Shown: positions 25,797 to 36,364, numbered from the stretch's first letter. The stretch: 64,000 nucleotides of DNA from Bicyclus anynana (GCF_947172395.1 NC_069105.1:558001-622000), one strand, 5' to 3'. The notes: generated by a model from the sequence alone, not told the origin. A program made the numbers and translations.

Positions 25797-28700
25797 ATGT
25801 CCAGCGATAATTCCGTCATTTGTGGACCGATTTTGAAAATTCTTTTTTTGTTTTGAAGGGTTTGATTCCAGGGTGGTCCCATTTTTTTCATGTCAGGATC
25901 TGATGATGGCATCTTGGAGAAATCGAGGGGATCTTTTGAAAATTGTAGGGACGGCTAGTGCGTTTGTTAGTGTTTCCATAAGGTATTTTAAACCACTACA
26001 ATTTTATGAAGGTCTGGAGTTGGTCTGATGATGGAGCCAAAACACAGACGATGGAACTCGTCAACGATTTACAGCAGGTACCTTTTGTTTGGGCTTGATT
26101 TATTTGTATTGATGAGAACTTTCCACCTAGATCGGTTGTGACTGTATTAAGGGTCTGATGATGAAGACGAATGACAGTTAAGAGAACTCCTCAACGGTTC
26201 ACAGTAGCTACCTTGTGTTTGGACTTGATAAATTTGTATTGATGAGAACTTTCCACCTAGATGGGTTGTGACTGTATTAGGGGTCTGGTGATGAAGACGA
26301 AGGATAGTTAAGGGAACTCCTCAACGGTTCACAGTAGCTACATTGTGTTTTGACTTGATAATTTTGTATTGATGAGAACTTTCCACCTAGATGGGTTGTG
26401 ACTGTATTAGGGGTTTGGTGACGAAGATGAAGGAGAGTTAAGGGAACTCCTCGACGGTTCACAGTAGCTACCTTGTGTTTGGACTTGATAAATTTTATAT
26501 TGATGAGAATGTGACTGCATAGGGGGTCTGGTGATGATGACGCAGGACAGTCACCTTTCACGATTTTCTGAATATTCATATTACGTGTGGATAAAGGGGG
26601 AGTAAAATTTTGTATATGAGTTAAGGTAGTATTTTTAAAATTGGGATTGTAGGACTTAGATACTTATTATAAAAAAATAACGTTTCAACTAATTGCTTAT
26701 TAATTTGTGTTCACACTCTGTAGGTGTGCTAACACTAAAAATTAAAAAATAAAAATTTTAATAAAAAAAATTCAACCGACTTCCAATTCAAAAATTAACC
26801 TAAACTAAAAAGCAAAAAATAACATCTTACCTATGTGCTACCTTCTGATCAGTTTGAAGGCGGTGCCAATCTAGTGTCATGTTTTAATTAAAGCCGTTTC
26901 TGAAAGAACCACAGAAATTTTGTAATTTAAACGGCTCTAATTAAAACATCACTGGCTTGGCACCGCCTTCAAACTGATCAGAAGGTAGCACATAGGTAAG
27001 ATGTTATTTTTTGCTTTTTAGTTTAGGTTAATTTTTGAATTGGAAGTCGGTTGAATTTTTTTTATTAAAATTTTTTTTAAAAATGTGGATGACAAACCAT
27101 TCATAGTTCAATGTAAAATTTATTCTAAAAGTCCAATAGTCTAATCATTGATTATCTGGACATTACTGAAATAAAGAGAGTGAGTAAATTTAATTAAAAA
27201 TACATAAACATACTACGCATGAAGAGACAGATGAATATCTTAGCTTTCCGTGCAGGTGCCAGGTCCATCGCCTGGTAGAGGGAAATACTCCGAGCAGAGT
27301 CCTGGAGTTGTGACTACAGGATGTAGGGTTAAGGAATTCCTTGACAATTGATTAAACTCCCCTACTTGTGTTGTTCTCCCTGCTTAGCCAAATTTGGTAA
27401 GATCCTACTAAGAGCAGCTTTGGATACTTATTCTTCTTTCTCTCTTTCTTCTACATAGAAGTTGCTGCCGTCCTAAAGATGCCAAGGTCTTTAAACAAGT
27501 TATAGAAAGATTTTGTTGGTAATCCTTCTACGGCAGACAGACTAACCACATAGCCATTTTTACTTAGTTCATTTGTTATTATTATTTATTACAAAACCTT
27601 GATAAGAACCAGGTGAGAAATATAACTAAAATGTCCGGAGGCAATCTGATGATAGAACAGTTACACAGATGAGGGAATTCCTCAACTGTTCACAGAAGCT
27701 ACATTGTCAAAAAGAAAAAAAAAGTAAAATGTGCAAAGCTTAGGTCTTATAGCTAAAAGCTATTTCTTTCAAACAACCTTCAATGAAAAATGTAGCTTAT
27801 TATTGGCAAAAACTTTTATAAATCAAGGCAAGAAAAATATTGCCGAAATGGCCTCCGTAGCACAGTGGATTAACTACGGAGAAGTCCTGGGTTCTATCCC
27901 CGGCTGGGCCGATTGAAGTTTTCTTTCTGGTCTATGTCTGGCTGGCTAGTTAATACCCTACTGGCAAGTGATTTAGTGTTCCGGTGAGATATTATGTAGA
28001 AACAGAAACGTGTGTGGATTTTCATCCTTTGCTTAACTAGTTATCTCGCTTCCATCTTAGATTGCATCATCACTTATCATCTTATTCTATAATTATGTCA
28101 AAGAACAGATTTTCGTACAAAGTAAACTAACATACTCTTCATTAGTCTGCCTAGTGCCTAACATAATTATAAAAACTTGTAATTGTAGTTTCAAATTAAC
28201 AAATTGTTCTGGTTCATCATTACATAATTATAAACTACTTATTATAGATTCAAAAATAAAACTCAAATTTTACTTTACCTGCCTTTAGTACATATACCTG
28301 TGGTTTAATATTGAACAGTGGTATAGTAAAAAATTTACTTCTGGTAACAGATACTTTCAAATTAGTTCATGGAATTTGCTTTTCTCAGATGTTTATTTTC
28401 ATTACCATTTCATAATTAACCTTATGTTGCTCCAGATTAAGCTACCTGTGACAACCAAATGAAAATCTGTTTAGTAGATCCAGAGAAGTAAACATTCAGA
28501 CAGCTGCAGGTCAGACAGTTATTTGGGGTGCATTGCATCTACAAACCATAATGTGTAAACCCAGCATAATTGTATAATTGAGCACGAGTTTCATAAGAAT
28601 TAGTAGGATTTTAATAATTCCCATATCTTGAGAAGACTACTAAGAAACCTAATTAACTAACTAATGTAATCATTATCTGATCAATAGCTATTATTAAAGT

Positions 28701-28846
28701 ATTTTATTATTAGCTAAAACTTAAAGTAGGTACATACCGGAGACTAAATTTGTAGAATCAAGTTTCGGTAATCTCTGTAGGGTCTTCTCTGGATCATCGG
28801 CAGGCGAAGAACCACACTCAAAGCATTTTCTTTTGTTCTTCTTCAT
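17052..28846 (-). CDS. Unrecognised small gene, two exons seen
   Basis: Exon 1 (28846-28738) runs from ATG to CTCCG|GTATGT and encodes MKKNKRKCFECGSSPADD followed by PEKTLQRLPKLDSTNLVS; it is basic at the start and has a C-x-x-C pair. It ends in phase 1. Exon 2 (17139-17052) is bounded by GAGACAG and CACAAG|GTAACT; entered in phase 1 it is open throughout (EIKDEDLAVPVPSHTTAA, then TLLLAFLQNSTR) and leaves in phase 2. That the only open frame of exon 2 is the one exon 1 demands supports joining them, although the intron would be 11.6 kb. A possible final exon at about 16433 (after TTCTATTACAG) would add only five codons before a stop, but it lies in repeated sequence. I do not recognise the protein. 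The exon 1 call stands better than the join. Confidence 0.4.
17265..17595 (+). mobile_element. LINE 3' region, decayed
   Basis: This GC-richer block ends in GAGGCCTATGTCCAGCAGTG followed by GACGTCTATCGGCTGA, a very common lepidopteran LINE tail whose minus-strand version is at 8808-8850. Internal text such as ACCAACCCGCATGCCCAGCG belongs to the same family. It is not an intact gene. Confidence 0.6.
17780..18080 (+). repeat. Interspersed repeat, 'GGCTATATGGTTAGTCTGTA' family
   Basis: GGCTATATGGTTAGTCTGTA, then GAGGATTACCAGCAAAATCT and TTGTCAAGGAATTC. It is inverted at 27335-27590 and present in a third form at 38225-38900, where a hAT MITE splits it. Short open frames across copies suggest a coding transposon remnant. 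Confidence 0.55.
18311..18543 (+). mobile_element. Short Helitron-like element
   Basis: From ATACACAATACTAAAATGCA through TGGGATAATCTTTGGAACGG to the typical end GAAATCGCGGGCGTCCGCTA. The 3' end matches the longer Helitron-like copies, but here the left side of the hairpin is decayed. Confidence 0.5.
18549..21850 (+). repeat. Tandem array of SINE tail plus decayed exon copies
   Basis: The unit (440-630 bp) consists of a family B SINE tail (GGAGCAGTGTGGTGGGTCTC, CTATAAGGCCTGGCCCTGTA), then an inverted copy of the exon at 17052-17139 (ACCTTGTGCTATTTTGCA through CTAGACCTTCATCTTCTATT), then AT-rich spacer (AATTAAACATAAAGAATAAA). GCAGTGTGGTGGGTCT recurs at about 18787, 19256, 19736, 20176, 20803, 21244 and 21824. 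Six exon-like copies lie near 18877, 19351, 19831, 20272, 20897 and 21338. All share an 11-base loss relative to the intact exon, which shifts the frame to a TAG, while the donor ACAAG|GTAACC is kept. Confidence 0.8.
22235..22266 (+). repeat. (CT)n microsatellite
   Basis: A pure run of about fourteen CT units lies directly before the composite SINE at 22267. Confidence 0.9.
22267..22590 (+). mobile_element. Composite SINE: different head, family A tail
   Basis: The head (GGTTCAGTGTAACTATCAGG, GAGTCCTGGGTTGGTCTATG) does not match family A, but the second half (TGTGAAGTCTGCCAATCCGC, ATTGGGCCAGCATGAAGGAC, CAACAATGAGCCGAAAATGG) does. It may be a natural SINE chimera. Confidence 0.6.
22599..23825 (+). 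mobile_element. Non-autonomous Helitron-like element with internal minisatellite
   Basis: Starts TCTATACTAATATTATAAAG and ends with a hairpin GCGGACG-AAGTCGCGGG-CGTCCGC directly followed by the terminal TTGT. A 5' TC and a 3' stem-loop just before CTRR-like ends are Helitron hallmarks. The 1.2-kb interior is shared with the copy at 53910-55196 (GAATGCTACATTATCGGGGA, AAGTCCGCGACATCATATAT, GGACCGATTTTGCTAAGGGT). No Rep/helicase reading frame is present, so it would depend on a partner. Confidence 0.75.
23283..23510 (+). repeat. G-rich (TAGGG/TAGGGG)n minisatellite
   Basis: About 220 bases of TAGGG and TAGGGG units, with a small inverted C-rich segment near 23420-23436, lie inside the Helitron-like element. 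Repeated GGG/GGGG runs at 2-3 base spacing are capable of G-quadruplex formation. Confidence 0.9.
24270..24675. mobile_element. Large foldback element
   Basis: Arms of about 130 bp: left CAACCGACTTCAAAAACATA, ATCATATTATGTTCTAACTG, ATGATCAGTTTGAAGGTGGT; right CTTCAAACTGATCATCAGTT, AGAACATAATATGATATGAA, TTTTTGAAGTTGGTTGAATT. A related element is at 26755-27075. Confidence 0.8.
24785..25010 (-). repeat. Tandem repeat, two units, minus orientation
   Basis: Units contain GAACCATCGAGGAGTTCCCT or variant, CACAACCCATCTAGGTGGAA and AGTTCTC. They are the reverse complement of the array at 26030-26560. Confidence 0.75.
25418..25640 (+). mobile_element. SINE with family D head and family B tail
   Basis: GAGTTCGATTGCCACAACTG resembles the head-end of the SINE at 53757, while AACACCTGATAGTGATCCTT and CCCACATTGGAGCAGTGTG belong to the family B tail seen in the 18.5-21.9 kb array. 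Confidence 0.5.
25715..25930 (+). repeat. AACCGACTTCCAAAAAGGAGG repeat with poly-T
   Basis: TTTTTAACCGACTTCCAAAA is followed by AGGAGGAGGTTC, a long T run (25760-25791), GTGGACCGATTTTGAAAATT and a variable tail ending GGATCTGATGATGGCATC. A minus-strand copy is at 62690-62845. It is one of the commonest lepidopteran interspersed repeats. Confidence 0.7.
26030..26560 (+). repeat. Tandem repeat, four units of about 129 bp
   Basis: Each unit has TTGATGAGAACTTTCCACCT, AGATGGGTTGTGACTGTATT, GATGAAGACGAAGGA or variant and CAACGGTTCACAGTAGCTAC. The reading frames across it on the minus strand are a by-product of the repeat. Confidence 0.85.
26755..27075. mobile_element. Foldback element related to 24270-24675
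   Basis: Arms: AAAATTCAACCGACTTCCAA (variant), GCAAAAAATAACATCTTACC, TGCTACCTTCTGATCAGTTT on the left and AACTGATCAGAAGGTAGCAC, AGATGTTATTTTTTGCTTTT, GGAAGTCGGTTGAATTTTTT on the right. The inner parts TGTTTTAATTAAAGCCGTTT and AACGGCTCTAATTAAAACAT also pair, so nearly the whole 320 bp is palindromic. Confidence 0.85.
27335..27590 (-). repeat. Interspersed repeat, inverted copy of the 17780 family
   Basis: AAGGAATTCCTTGACAATTG, CTGCTTAGCCAAATTTGGTA and CTAACCACATAGCCATTTTT are reverse complements of landmarks at 17780-18080. Confidence 0.6.
27847..28110 (+). mobile_element. tRNA-derived SINE, family C
   Basis: The head GGCCTCCGTAGCACAGTGGA and the B-box-like GTTCTATCCCCGGCTGGGCC are followed by a TTTTCTTTCTGGTC body and a TCCATCTTAGATTGCATCAT tail. 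The head is too degenerate in the anticodon region to be a working tRNA. Confidence 0.7.
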
Positions 28847-29689
28847 ACTTATAGAGACACTTGAAATAACAAAGTCTTATTTTTAACATGAAAAACCACA
28901 ACACTCAGATGAAACGTAAAAGACTTATAGATCTTCTCAACATCAAGAATGGCGAGGATATTACACAGCAGGTTGCTTAAATCCAATCCATGAAGAGGTC
29001 TTCATAAATATTAACAGGCCGTGGCAAACATTTATTTTATTATTCGTGAATTTGTGTTTTAAGATATTTGGTGAAATGACGCCATTTTCATTTTATAACA
29101 TTTTTATTTTTTATTAAGTAATTGGGGTTGCCACACTTCGTTTAGAAAATCTTACCCATGCGTTACTAAAACAATATTCAACGAGAGTGTCTCTCTATAT
29201 TTTTATAGAAGAAAAGTATTTATTCAGTTATTAAAGTCATATTTAAATCTAAAAATGTATTAGATTTATCAAAATATTATGTCAGGCGTGAGCTACTAAT
29301 GATAATAATATTGCTACAACTACCAGACGGTAGAACCGTATGGATGATGACACCACAGGTCTAGCCCCCGTAGGTATAACCAAACTTTGTTCGAGAGTTG
29401 ACCCGGCCTGGTTTGGGCTGTGCGTTGATAGATTACTATGTTAGACAGTTAGTCAATCAGTCAGTCCTTTGACCTTTGAGTTAAATATATTTAGATTTTT
29501 TTAATAAAAATGGTAATAATCAAATACAGTATGATATAATGATCCTAAATGCCGCCGGTTTTTTTGGTTAAGATTACGATAGCGGTTTCTGATATGAAAA
29601 ATCTTCGGTTAGGTATATCTTTAATGTCAATATTAGATATTGTCATTCTTTCGGGGCCACGAGCCCCGTGTGTCCATAAAGTAAAGACG

Positions 29690-29790
29690 ATATTGCCTCT
29701 ACCCCTACCCTACCCTACCCCTACCACTACCCTGCCCCTACCGTACCCCTACCCACCCCTACTTTGTGAAATCGGTCCAGCCGTTCATGG
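29690..29790 (-). repeat. C-rich minisatellite remnant of the Helitron-like family
   Basis: CCCCTACCCTACCCTACCCC units precede TTTGTGAAATCGGTCCAGCC, the inverse of the GGCTGGACCGATTT-type sequence that lies before the G-rich array in the full elements. Only the array and its left border survive. Confidence 0.65.
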
Positions 29791-30074
29791 ATTAATTTTT
29801 ATTTAATTTTAAATAGATAATTTAGTTTGAAAATACTGTACATTATAGAATTAAGCTTTATTGTTGATGGAGCCATGATTTTGCTGACACTGAAATTTGA
29901 ACTTCATGGCGCTATCATTTTAATCATGTTTCAGTCTAACGAGTTTCGTGAAATTATTCCGTTCATTAGCTTGAACAAGAAAGTTTATATTCTCTATGTT
30001 TATTTTTGTACTAGGAAACTCAGGAAACTTAACGTTCTAAATGTCTCAATGACAGATTTCAACTTCTGGTTTGT

Positions 30075-30090
30075 CTGTGGCTCTTTCTTT
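30075..30090 (+). promoter_or_regulatory. Candidate 5' TOP-like start of RpL28
   Basis: GGCTCTTTCTTTTGTC is a pyrimidine tract about 70 bases upstream of the RpL28 ATG. Ribosomal protein mRNAs usually start with C followed by pyrimidines (5' TOP), so transcription may start here. This is inference from position and composition. Confidence 0.4.
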
Positions 30091-30149
30091 TGTCTACGGA
30101 CACGTCGCGAGCACGTTGTTTTGTGAAATTAGCGTGTAAAGTTACAAAA

Positions 30150-30569
30150 ATGTCGGCCCATCTTAACTGGATGATAATCAGGAACAACAACGCCTTCCTC
30201 GTGAAGAAGCGAAACATCAAGAAGCCTTTCAGCAAGGAGCCCAACAATGTGACTAACCTCAACGCATTCAGATACAATGGCCTCATCCACAAAAAGGCAG
30301 TTGGTGTGGTCGAGAATCCCAACAGAAAAGGTTTTACTGTCGTGTACAAGAAGGCTAAGGCGACAAACAAGCCAGCAAAGAACCTGGTTCGCCGTCCATT
30401 CAAAGCTGGCGCGAGGAGATCGCTCCACAAGGTAAAGAGGTTGCTCAAAGCCAACAACTACCGCAAAGACTTGGCCAAGCCTACTCTTCGTCGTGCCTCA
30501 GCTATCCTCAGATCCCAGAGGCCTATCAAAGCGAAGAAACCTAAGGCGGCAGCGGCTAAAACAGAATAA
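30150..30569 (+). CDS. RpL28: Ribosomal protein L28 (eL28), large subunit
   Basis: A single open frame of 139 codons encodes a highly basic protein of the usual eL28 size (human about 137). Recognisable parts are the start MSAHLNWMIIRNNNAFLVKK, the central YNGLIHKKAVGVVENPNRKG and the Arg/Lys-rich C-terminus ending KAKKPKAAAAKTE. It is a structural protein of the 60S ribosomal subunit. The ATG at 30150 has a favourable CAAAAATGTC context; the frame is open further upstream but without an ATG at a family-consistent position. Codon use is markedly G/C-ending compared with the surroundings, as in highly expressed genes. A polyadenylation signal follows 19 bases after the stop. The coding region shows no intron; a spliced 5' leader is possible. 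An upstream pyrimidine tract and the lack of a poly-A remnant or flanking duplication argue against a processed pseudogene. Confidence 0.95.
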   Translation: MSAHLNWMIIRNNNAFLVKKRNIKKPFSKEPNNVTNLNAFRYNGLIHKKAVGVVENPNRKGFTVVYKKAKATNKPAKNLVRRPFKAGARRSLHKVKRLLKANNYRKDLAKPTLRRASAILRSQRPIKAKKPKAAAAKTE

Positions 30570-30587
30570 CTTTGTATGTAAGCTTCC

Positions 30588-30593
30588 AATAAA
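30588..30593 (+). terminator. AATAAA polyadenylation signal of RpL28
   Basis: AATAAA lies 19 bases after the TAA, followed by a T-rich region (TTGTTGATATTTTTAC), as expected for the end of a short ribosomal protein mRNA. Confidence 0.75.
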
Positions 30594-30934
30594 AGTATAA
30601 AATCCATTTGTTGATATTTTTACTTGAAATCCTAACCTCTCTATTTTTAGTTATTGATAATATTGCATCTAATAAGATACTGTTTGCAAATAAATTTTGC
30701 TTTGTTTTTGAAAGTGAGAAAAGTTAATATTATGAAAAGGTTGAAAGATTTATTTATGGTAAAGACATCAGTTGACTTTGGTTTTCAATAAAGACCTTAA
30801 AATAACAGATGTTGTAAAATAAAAGATTTAGTGATGTGATAAAACAACTTCTCAACCCTACACTTATATTACAAGTCGCAATCTCTACTCATTATTTTTC
30901 TTTTTGTCATACAATGGACCAGGCACCTGCACAA

Positions 30935-31040
30935 TTTATCCTTAGAATGCTTAAATGTTCATCTTTGGTGCAACAGCTTAAGATGCTTTCTGAGACGTGA
31001 GGGTGTAAAACCACCAATTTCCTAACTCTGGGCTAAGAAT
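30935..31040 (-). mobile_element. SINE family B fragment
   Basis: GAGACGTGAGGGTGTAAAAC and CAACTTCC-like CCAATTTCCTAACTCTGGGC correspond to the minus strand of the family B middle. Confidence 0.5.
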
Positions 31041-31109
31041 TTTAACCGAAAACTAAGACTGTCTTCCTATGAAGGCATTATTTGCTCATTATACCCATAT
31101 TCAGCTCAA

Positions 31110-31385
31110 TGTTGAGCTTGAGTCTCCTCTCAGAATGAGAGGGGTTAGGCCAACAGTCCACCACGCTGGCCCAATGCCGATTGGCAGACTTCACACACCC
31201 AGAGATTTAAGAAAATTATGTGGTATGCAGGTTTCCTCATGATGTTTTTCCTTCACCATTTGCGACATGACATTTCATTTCTTAAAATGCACTCAACTGA
31301 AAAGTTGTGCATGCCCCGGACCGGATTCGAACCCACACTGTCCTGAATCTGAGGCAGAGGTTATATCCACTGTGCTATTATTTGC
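31110..31385 (-). mobile_element. tRNA-derived SINE, family A
   Basis: Nearly full length on the minus strand: tail GAGAGGGGTTAGGCCAACAG, CCACGCTGGCCCAATGCCGA; head CGGACCGGATTCGAACCCAC and ATATCCACTGTGCTATTA. Confidence 0.85.
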
Positions 31386-31559
31386 TTATGTAAGTATATT
31401 GGGTACAACAAAATAAAAAAAATCTAGTTTTCACAAGACTTTTTTTGCTATCTTGCTATCTGAAAAAAATTATAAGTGACAATGCAGTCTCAGATGGAAG
31501 TGGGCTTACATTTTTATGTAAGGAAATCTAGCAAAATAAAATGCTTCATTTGAATATTT

Positions 31560-34340
31560 ATAATTTTTATTATTTAAAAACAAACTATTGTAATACAATC
31601 TTGTGTTCAGGACAAATGCAACAAATAGAGCCTCATACATGATATTCAATAAATATTATAAAATATTAATTTGTAGCAAATAAAATAATATTACATATTT
31701 TAAATATGAATATCTTATACATATAAAACAAGAATTATTTTACATAATACATAGCAAAGACATTATACAGTATAATAATTCCATATTTATTTACACCATG
31801 TTGAGAAAATCTGATAGATTTTTGGAACTAAGTGTTTTTATGGTTAAAAGTAAGTTTTAAGTTAAAAGTAGAGTGAAGTAGCAGAATGGGTCAGGCAACA
31901 AAAAAGAACTAAACAGGATCCTGATTGCCGATTTTTTTCATACCCTTTTTACCTCTGACACCTGACAGTGTGAACATAATTTAATTTTTTTCAAATTCAT
32001 CTCTATCTCTCTATTTAAAGCATCGGGTTAGACAGAGAGAGATAGATATGAATTAATATTTTTTTCCTGATTTATTGTACAATTAATATATGTGATACTA
32101 AGACCTTTAATTAAGTTAGTAAAAAAGTAACTAACCATAGAAAATAAATTATAGAAGCAAGACAATTGTCTTTCAAATTTTGTTTTATCTTTTATATTTC
32201 TAATACAAGAATACTACTTCTATACATATACATATTATATCTAGGGGCTGGACATAAAATATTTTCTAGTAATGGGACTGGTAGGGTATAATGCAGTATT
32301 TTTTAGATTCTCATTACTTAATGAAGAGTGCATAATTTTGTGAATTTATAATTTTGAAGGGAAATATCTTGTAATATCACTTAATAAAATAATAATAATT
32401 CACCATTCAGTAAATTTACCAATGTTTATAAAAAAGTTAATATTTTTCAAATTCAAATTATTTATTTGCATTCCAAATTTCAAACATGGGTTTACAAAAC
32501 CACTAAAGTGTACTCTTTCAGGAAAAAAAAAAGATATGATAAAACATACCTAGATAAAAAATAAAAATCATATGATTAAAAATAGAACCTCCTTTAGGAA
32601 ATAGGTAGGTACATAATAATTATGCACATATCAAAGCACAGCCCCTATTAAATTAACTACCAGTTATACAACTACCACATTGAGGGGGGGGTGTTAAAGC
32701 ATTAAACTATACACAGGTACCACTACGATAGTCGAGCATATACAAAAAGCCTCAGGTACAAAATACATAGTAGACGTGGAAATAAAAGGCACAAACATTT
32801 AACCTATTTGTTATTAAAGGCACAATACACCAAAATTGATATCTTTGCCCCAAGTGTAAGTTTTTTGAACACACTTAAACATGTTCACAGTATTGGCTGA
32901 GATTTTACAACATGAGTCTTCACTTGCGCAATCAAGGGGTGCGGGGTATGATGGATGAGAGAGGAGAGTGAAAAGTTCACTTTGCTCATGCAATACGGGG
33001 TTTTTTGATCCCGTATTAAATATTTTCAGTGTGGAAGGTATGGTTCAGGTTTCCGCATCCATTGTCTAGCTTTCATGGTAAATATACACAACATTAGGAC
33101 GAGTTTCATACCTTTGTCTAATACAATAACTGAGAAAGAGACATATAGCTACAAATTTCCACGTTTTACATAAAGGGAAATTGAAAGCACAGCTTAAGTG
33201 AACAAGTTTGTTTGTATCAAAAAACTACACTCAAACCACTTAATGTAATACATAACCTATATAAAAAATAGGTCGATTTATATTGTGATTTTCATGAAAA
33301 GTATGAGAAAAACTATAATGATAAATATAAACAATTTTACCCATTTTTAGGACGATGAAAATGTAATTTGACTTTAAAAATGTGAATCACATTACACACA
33401 TTTAAGATTAAAATGAGACCGTAATTTTTGAGAGACATAAAAGATTTTTGAGACACATGAGAGAGAGAGAACAACGTAATATTATTAGAATGATGTCATA
33501 TGATGACGTCATCGTCGTAGTGAAGACATTTATTTACCACATTGGTGCAAAATTGTACACAAATTCTATGCCATGACCGTAAGTTTAGGACTCATTGGCT
33601 TTCCCTCAAAATTAGTGACATCCCTTTCTTAATGCGCGCTTTTGAAAAGGATGCCACTATTTCGAAGGTTTCACTTCAATTTAAAACTCATGTACAACTG
33701 TATTAACACCAATTAATATAATATATATACATATATCTATTTTTCGTTAATTTTTGTGCTATAATAATGTATGGATTTCTTTATTGTTTATATTACATAA
33801 TATTGAAATTCTCTAGTGATTATAATATAATAATAGTATTATTATGTTTTAGTCAAATATAAAATAAATAAGTGAAAAATAACTTTCACTGCATAAATTG
33901 ATATTATTATGAAAATTCTTTGTGCTCATTATTTAAGAAAAATATTCTCAGTTCATACAATATACTAGAAAGCTCGTGAATGTCATGCTTTTATATGCTA
34001 TGCTTATTAATTATATTACAATTCATTTATGATTTTATTTTAGGCTATCTATACACATATCCTACATATAGGCACACATTTAATTCCTCTACTCTTATAT
34101 TTTATATTGTGTTTTCAGAAAAAAAATACATATCCTGAATTGCAAGAAAATTAGCTTTCTACTAAGATTATGACAAATATTTAGAATATGGTTTGTTTAG
34201 ACATCAGTTGAGCGAAAAATACAGTAAATTGCGTTGTTAAAAATATGACTATTAGTAGATATGGTAGACTAGCATAACAGATATAAGCCAACTATAAAAA
34301 TGTAGAAATGCATGTTTTAGAATTTAAACTATCGTGAGTG
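31560..34340. other. AT-rich stretch with few repeats, no gene seen
   Basis: Very AT-rich, without open frames or recognised elements apart from a short LINE-tail-like piece near 32440-32520 and a (GA)n run near 33460. Being poor in repeats it could be a long 3' UTR of the minus-strand king tubby gene or conserved regulatory DNA, but nothing in the sequence proves this. Confidence 0.35.
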
Positions 34341-34362
34341 TTATTCATATAAATTGATAATG

Positions 34363-34545
34363 AAACACGGCTAAAACTCACGTGATATAAGGTATATGCT
34401 CTACTACTTTCGAACCCATACGGGGCCCTTAGTTATGAGCTGGTTCTTGCAACGCGGTACGATCCAAAACGGATGAGTTCGAAACTAGTCGGGCATACTT
34501 TGACCTTATATCACGTGAGTTATAGCCGTGTTTCATAATCAATTA
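34363..34545. mobile_element. Complete TIR MITE (CACGTGA-bearing ends)
   Basis: Left TIR TGAAACACGGCTAAAACTCA, CGTGATATAAGGT; right TIR ACCTTATATCACGTGAGTTA, TAGCCGTGTTTCATAATCAA. The arms are about 40 bp. Fragments are at 3176 and 51190. Confidence 0.85.
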
Positions 34546-34911
34546 ATTGAAATGCATGTATTCCAAGTTACATCTCTTTATGATATAGATATTGTAGTTT
34601 ATGATGAAGGATTGGCATTGATTTTGTTAAGGTAGGCAGGATAAGTGCATTTGTGTATGTAAATTAAAGAAACGTTAGCAAAGCATTTTCAAAACTATTG
34701 TTTTAAAATAAAATTAAATTATTTAATTTTTCATTGTTCACTTCATGGATTACTTTGCGTACCTACTTGGATGATTTTCAAAGTGCAAAATAATTCAAAA
34801 GTCAATTCAATTCCATTATCATCAATAGATGGTGAGGCAGTGAAAATGATTGGAAAGCGATCGTATTATTGTCAGAACTATACAAATTCTAATCGACATA
34901 TTAATATTGTT

Positions 34912-34965
34912 GTAGAAACAGTATTCGACCAATACAGTATTATATTGGTCGAATACTGTTTCTAC
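34912..34965. repeat. Perfect 23-bp stem, 8-base loop hairpin
   Basis: GTAGAAACAGTATTCGACCA plus ATA, loop CAGTATTA, then the exact reverse complement. No relation to the MITEs around it was seen. Confidence 0.9.
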
Positions 34966-35319
34966 TGTATAATTTACTGAATGAGGGTCATAGCTGATTC
35001 AAGCCCATAACCAATGGCTCTAATGCACAAAATAGTAACTAGCATCACTGGATTGCTTTCCTTGCAAGCGGTCATAACTTCAGATGGTGCAAAACGAGTG
35101 CCAGGCTATATAATGAGCTATGACCTTTAGAATGAAGAATATACAAATTTATTTGATTAGAAACTCTAACACGCTGGCCACGATATTTGGATTGAGTTAA
35201 AAAAATGTATTATTCAATATTAGTTACACAAAAAAGATTTAACTTTAAGGCTTTACTTATGCATGCTTTATTTTCAGTTACCTTTTAGAATATAAACTAT
35301 CGTGACTGGGTGGGTCTGG

Positions 35320-35640
35320 AATAGGGATGATGACAGTTTTTTAAATTGTATTTAAATTAGGAGTGTGCTATTAGTAGGTAAAGCAATTTAGTAAAAGTAA
35401 CAGGGTATCTGCGATCAAAAGGCTCAGATTTGCGGCGCTGCCGCGGATTCTTGAAAAACGCGCCATACAAAATGGTACGAATTAATGACGTCGTAGGTGC
35501 ATAATGATCGTTAGATTTGTATGGGCGGTCAACAAAATTACCAATATCTTTGTTATTTGTGCGTTTAAGTTTATAGTTCATGTATTGAAAAATATCACAT
35601 TTAATGTAAGGAAGCTAAAACTGTATGAATTTTCTAATTT
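35320..35640 (+). mobile_element. Element R2, shortened copy
   Basis: AATAGGGATGATGACAGTTT, TTTGCGGCGCTGCCGCGGAT and AGGAAGCTAAAACTGTATGA are shared with 10905-11440. The 3' part is missing. Confidence 0.7.
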
Positions 35641-36364
35641 GATAATAGCAGAAAATCTACCGGGAATAACTCAACAGATATTAACATACTATGATAGCTA
35701 CTGAAAACCCAGTCTAAGTTAGGTCTTTGATTGTTATTTTCAGTAAAAGTCATACATAAGTAAAACCCCTATCTACTACATTATATTGATTAAATGCGAA
35801 TAAAGAATGAATTAATTATATCATCAATTTGCACTGAAAACAGTATTGTGGTGATATTAAAAAAGATACATTTAAATATATTTTAGTAAAAAAATCACTT
35901 ACCACTATTTTTTTTTTAAATATAATTATCCTAAATAAAATTTGCAATAGTGACTAGTACAAAAGAAATACGCATAATCGTTTGTATTATTAATGAATGA
36001 CACAAAAATTTGTACGTTTAGAATAAAATATAGGCAAGTAAATTCATTTGGGACAAAATGGTGCTAACTGGACACACAATTTCCAATTTGACAGTTCCAA
36101 AATTGGCTGCATCCTTTACAGAATGCTCCCGTCGAATAAGGATAGCATTATTTTAAGACTGTTAATTTAGTATCGTGTGAAACAGAATTAGCATCATTAA
36201 TGACATATCCTAAATACGTGATTAATTACTTTGTTTTAATTATCAACAACTTATTCGAATTTTTCTATAACCTCTATATCCGTTGTAAAGGCCTTGATGC
36301 CTTGAGCAAATTCATAACGCGAATCCCGGCGCGAAATGCGACAACAACTGTAATTTGATCCACA

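Noticed and set aside
24785..26560. CRISPR-like repeat arrays
   Set aside because: The units are 120-130 bp, imperfect, without unique spacers, in a eukaryotic intron region.
26277..26579. 100-codon minus-strand frame
   Set aside because: It reads through the 129-bp tandem array; frame openness comes from the repeat period.
30059..30457. Two antisense frames over RpL28
   Set aside because: They are shadows of the GC-rich RpL28 coding sequence; the sense strand encodes a clear eL28 protein.
30150..30593. RpL28 as a processed pseudogene because it is intronless
   Set aside because: The frame is intact with strong codon bias, a pyrimidine tract lies upstream, AATAAA is in place, and there is no poly-A remnant or flanking duplication.
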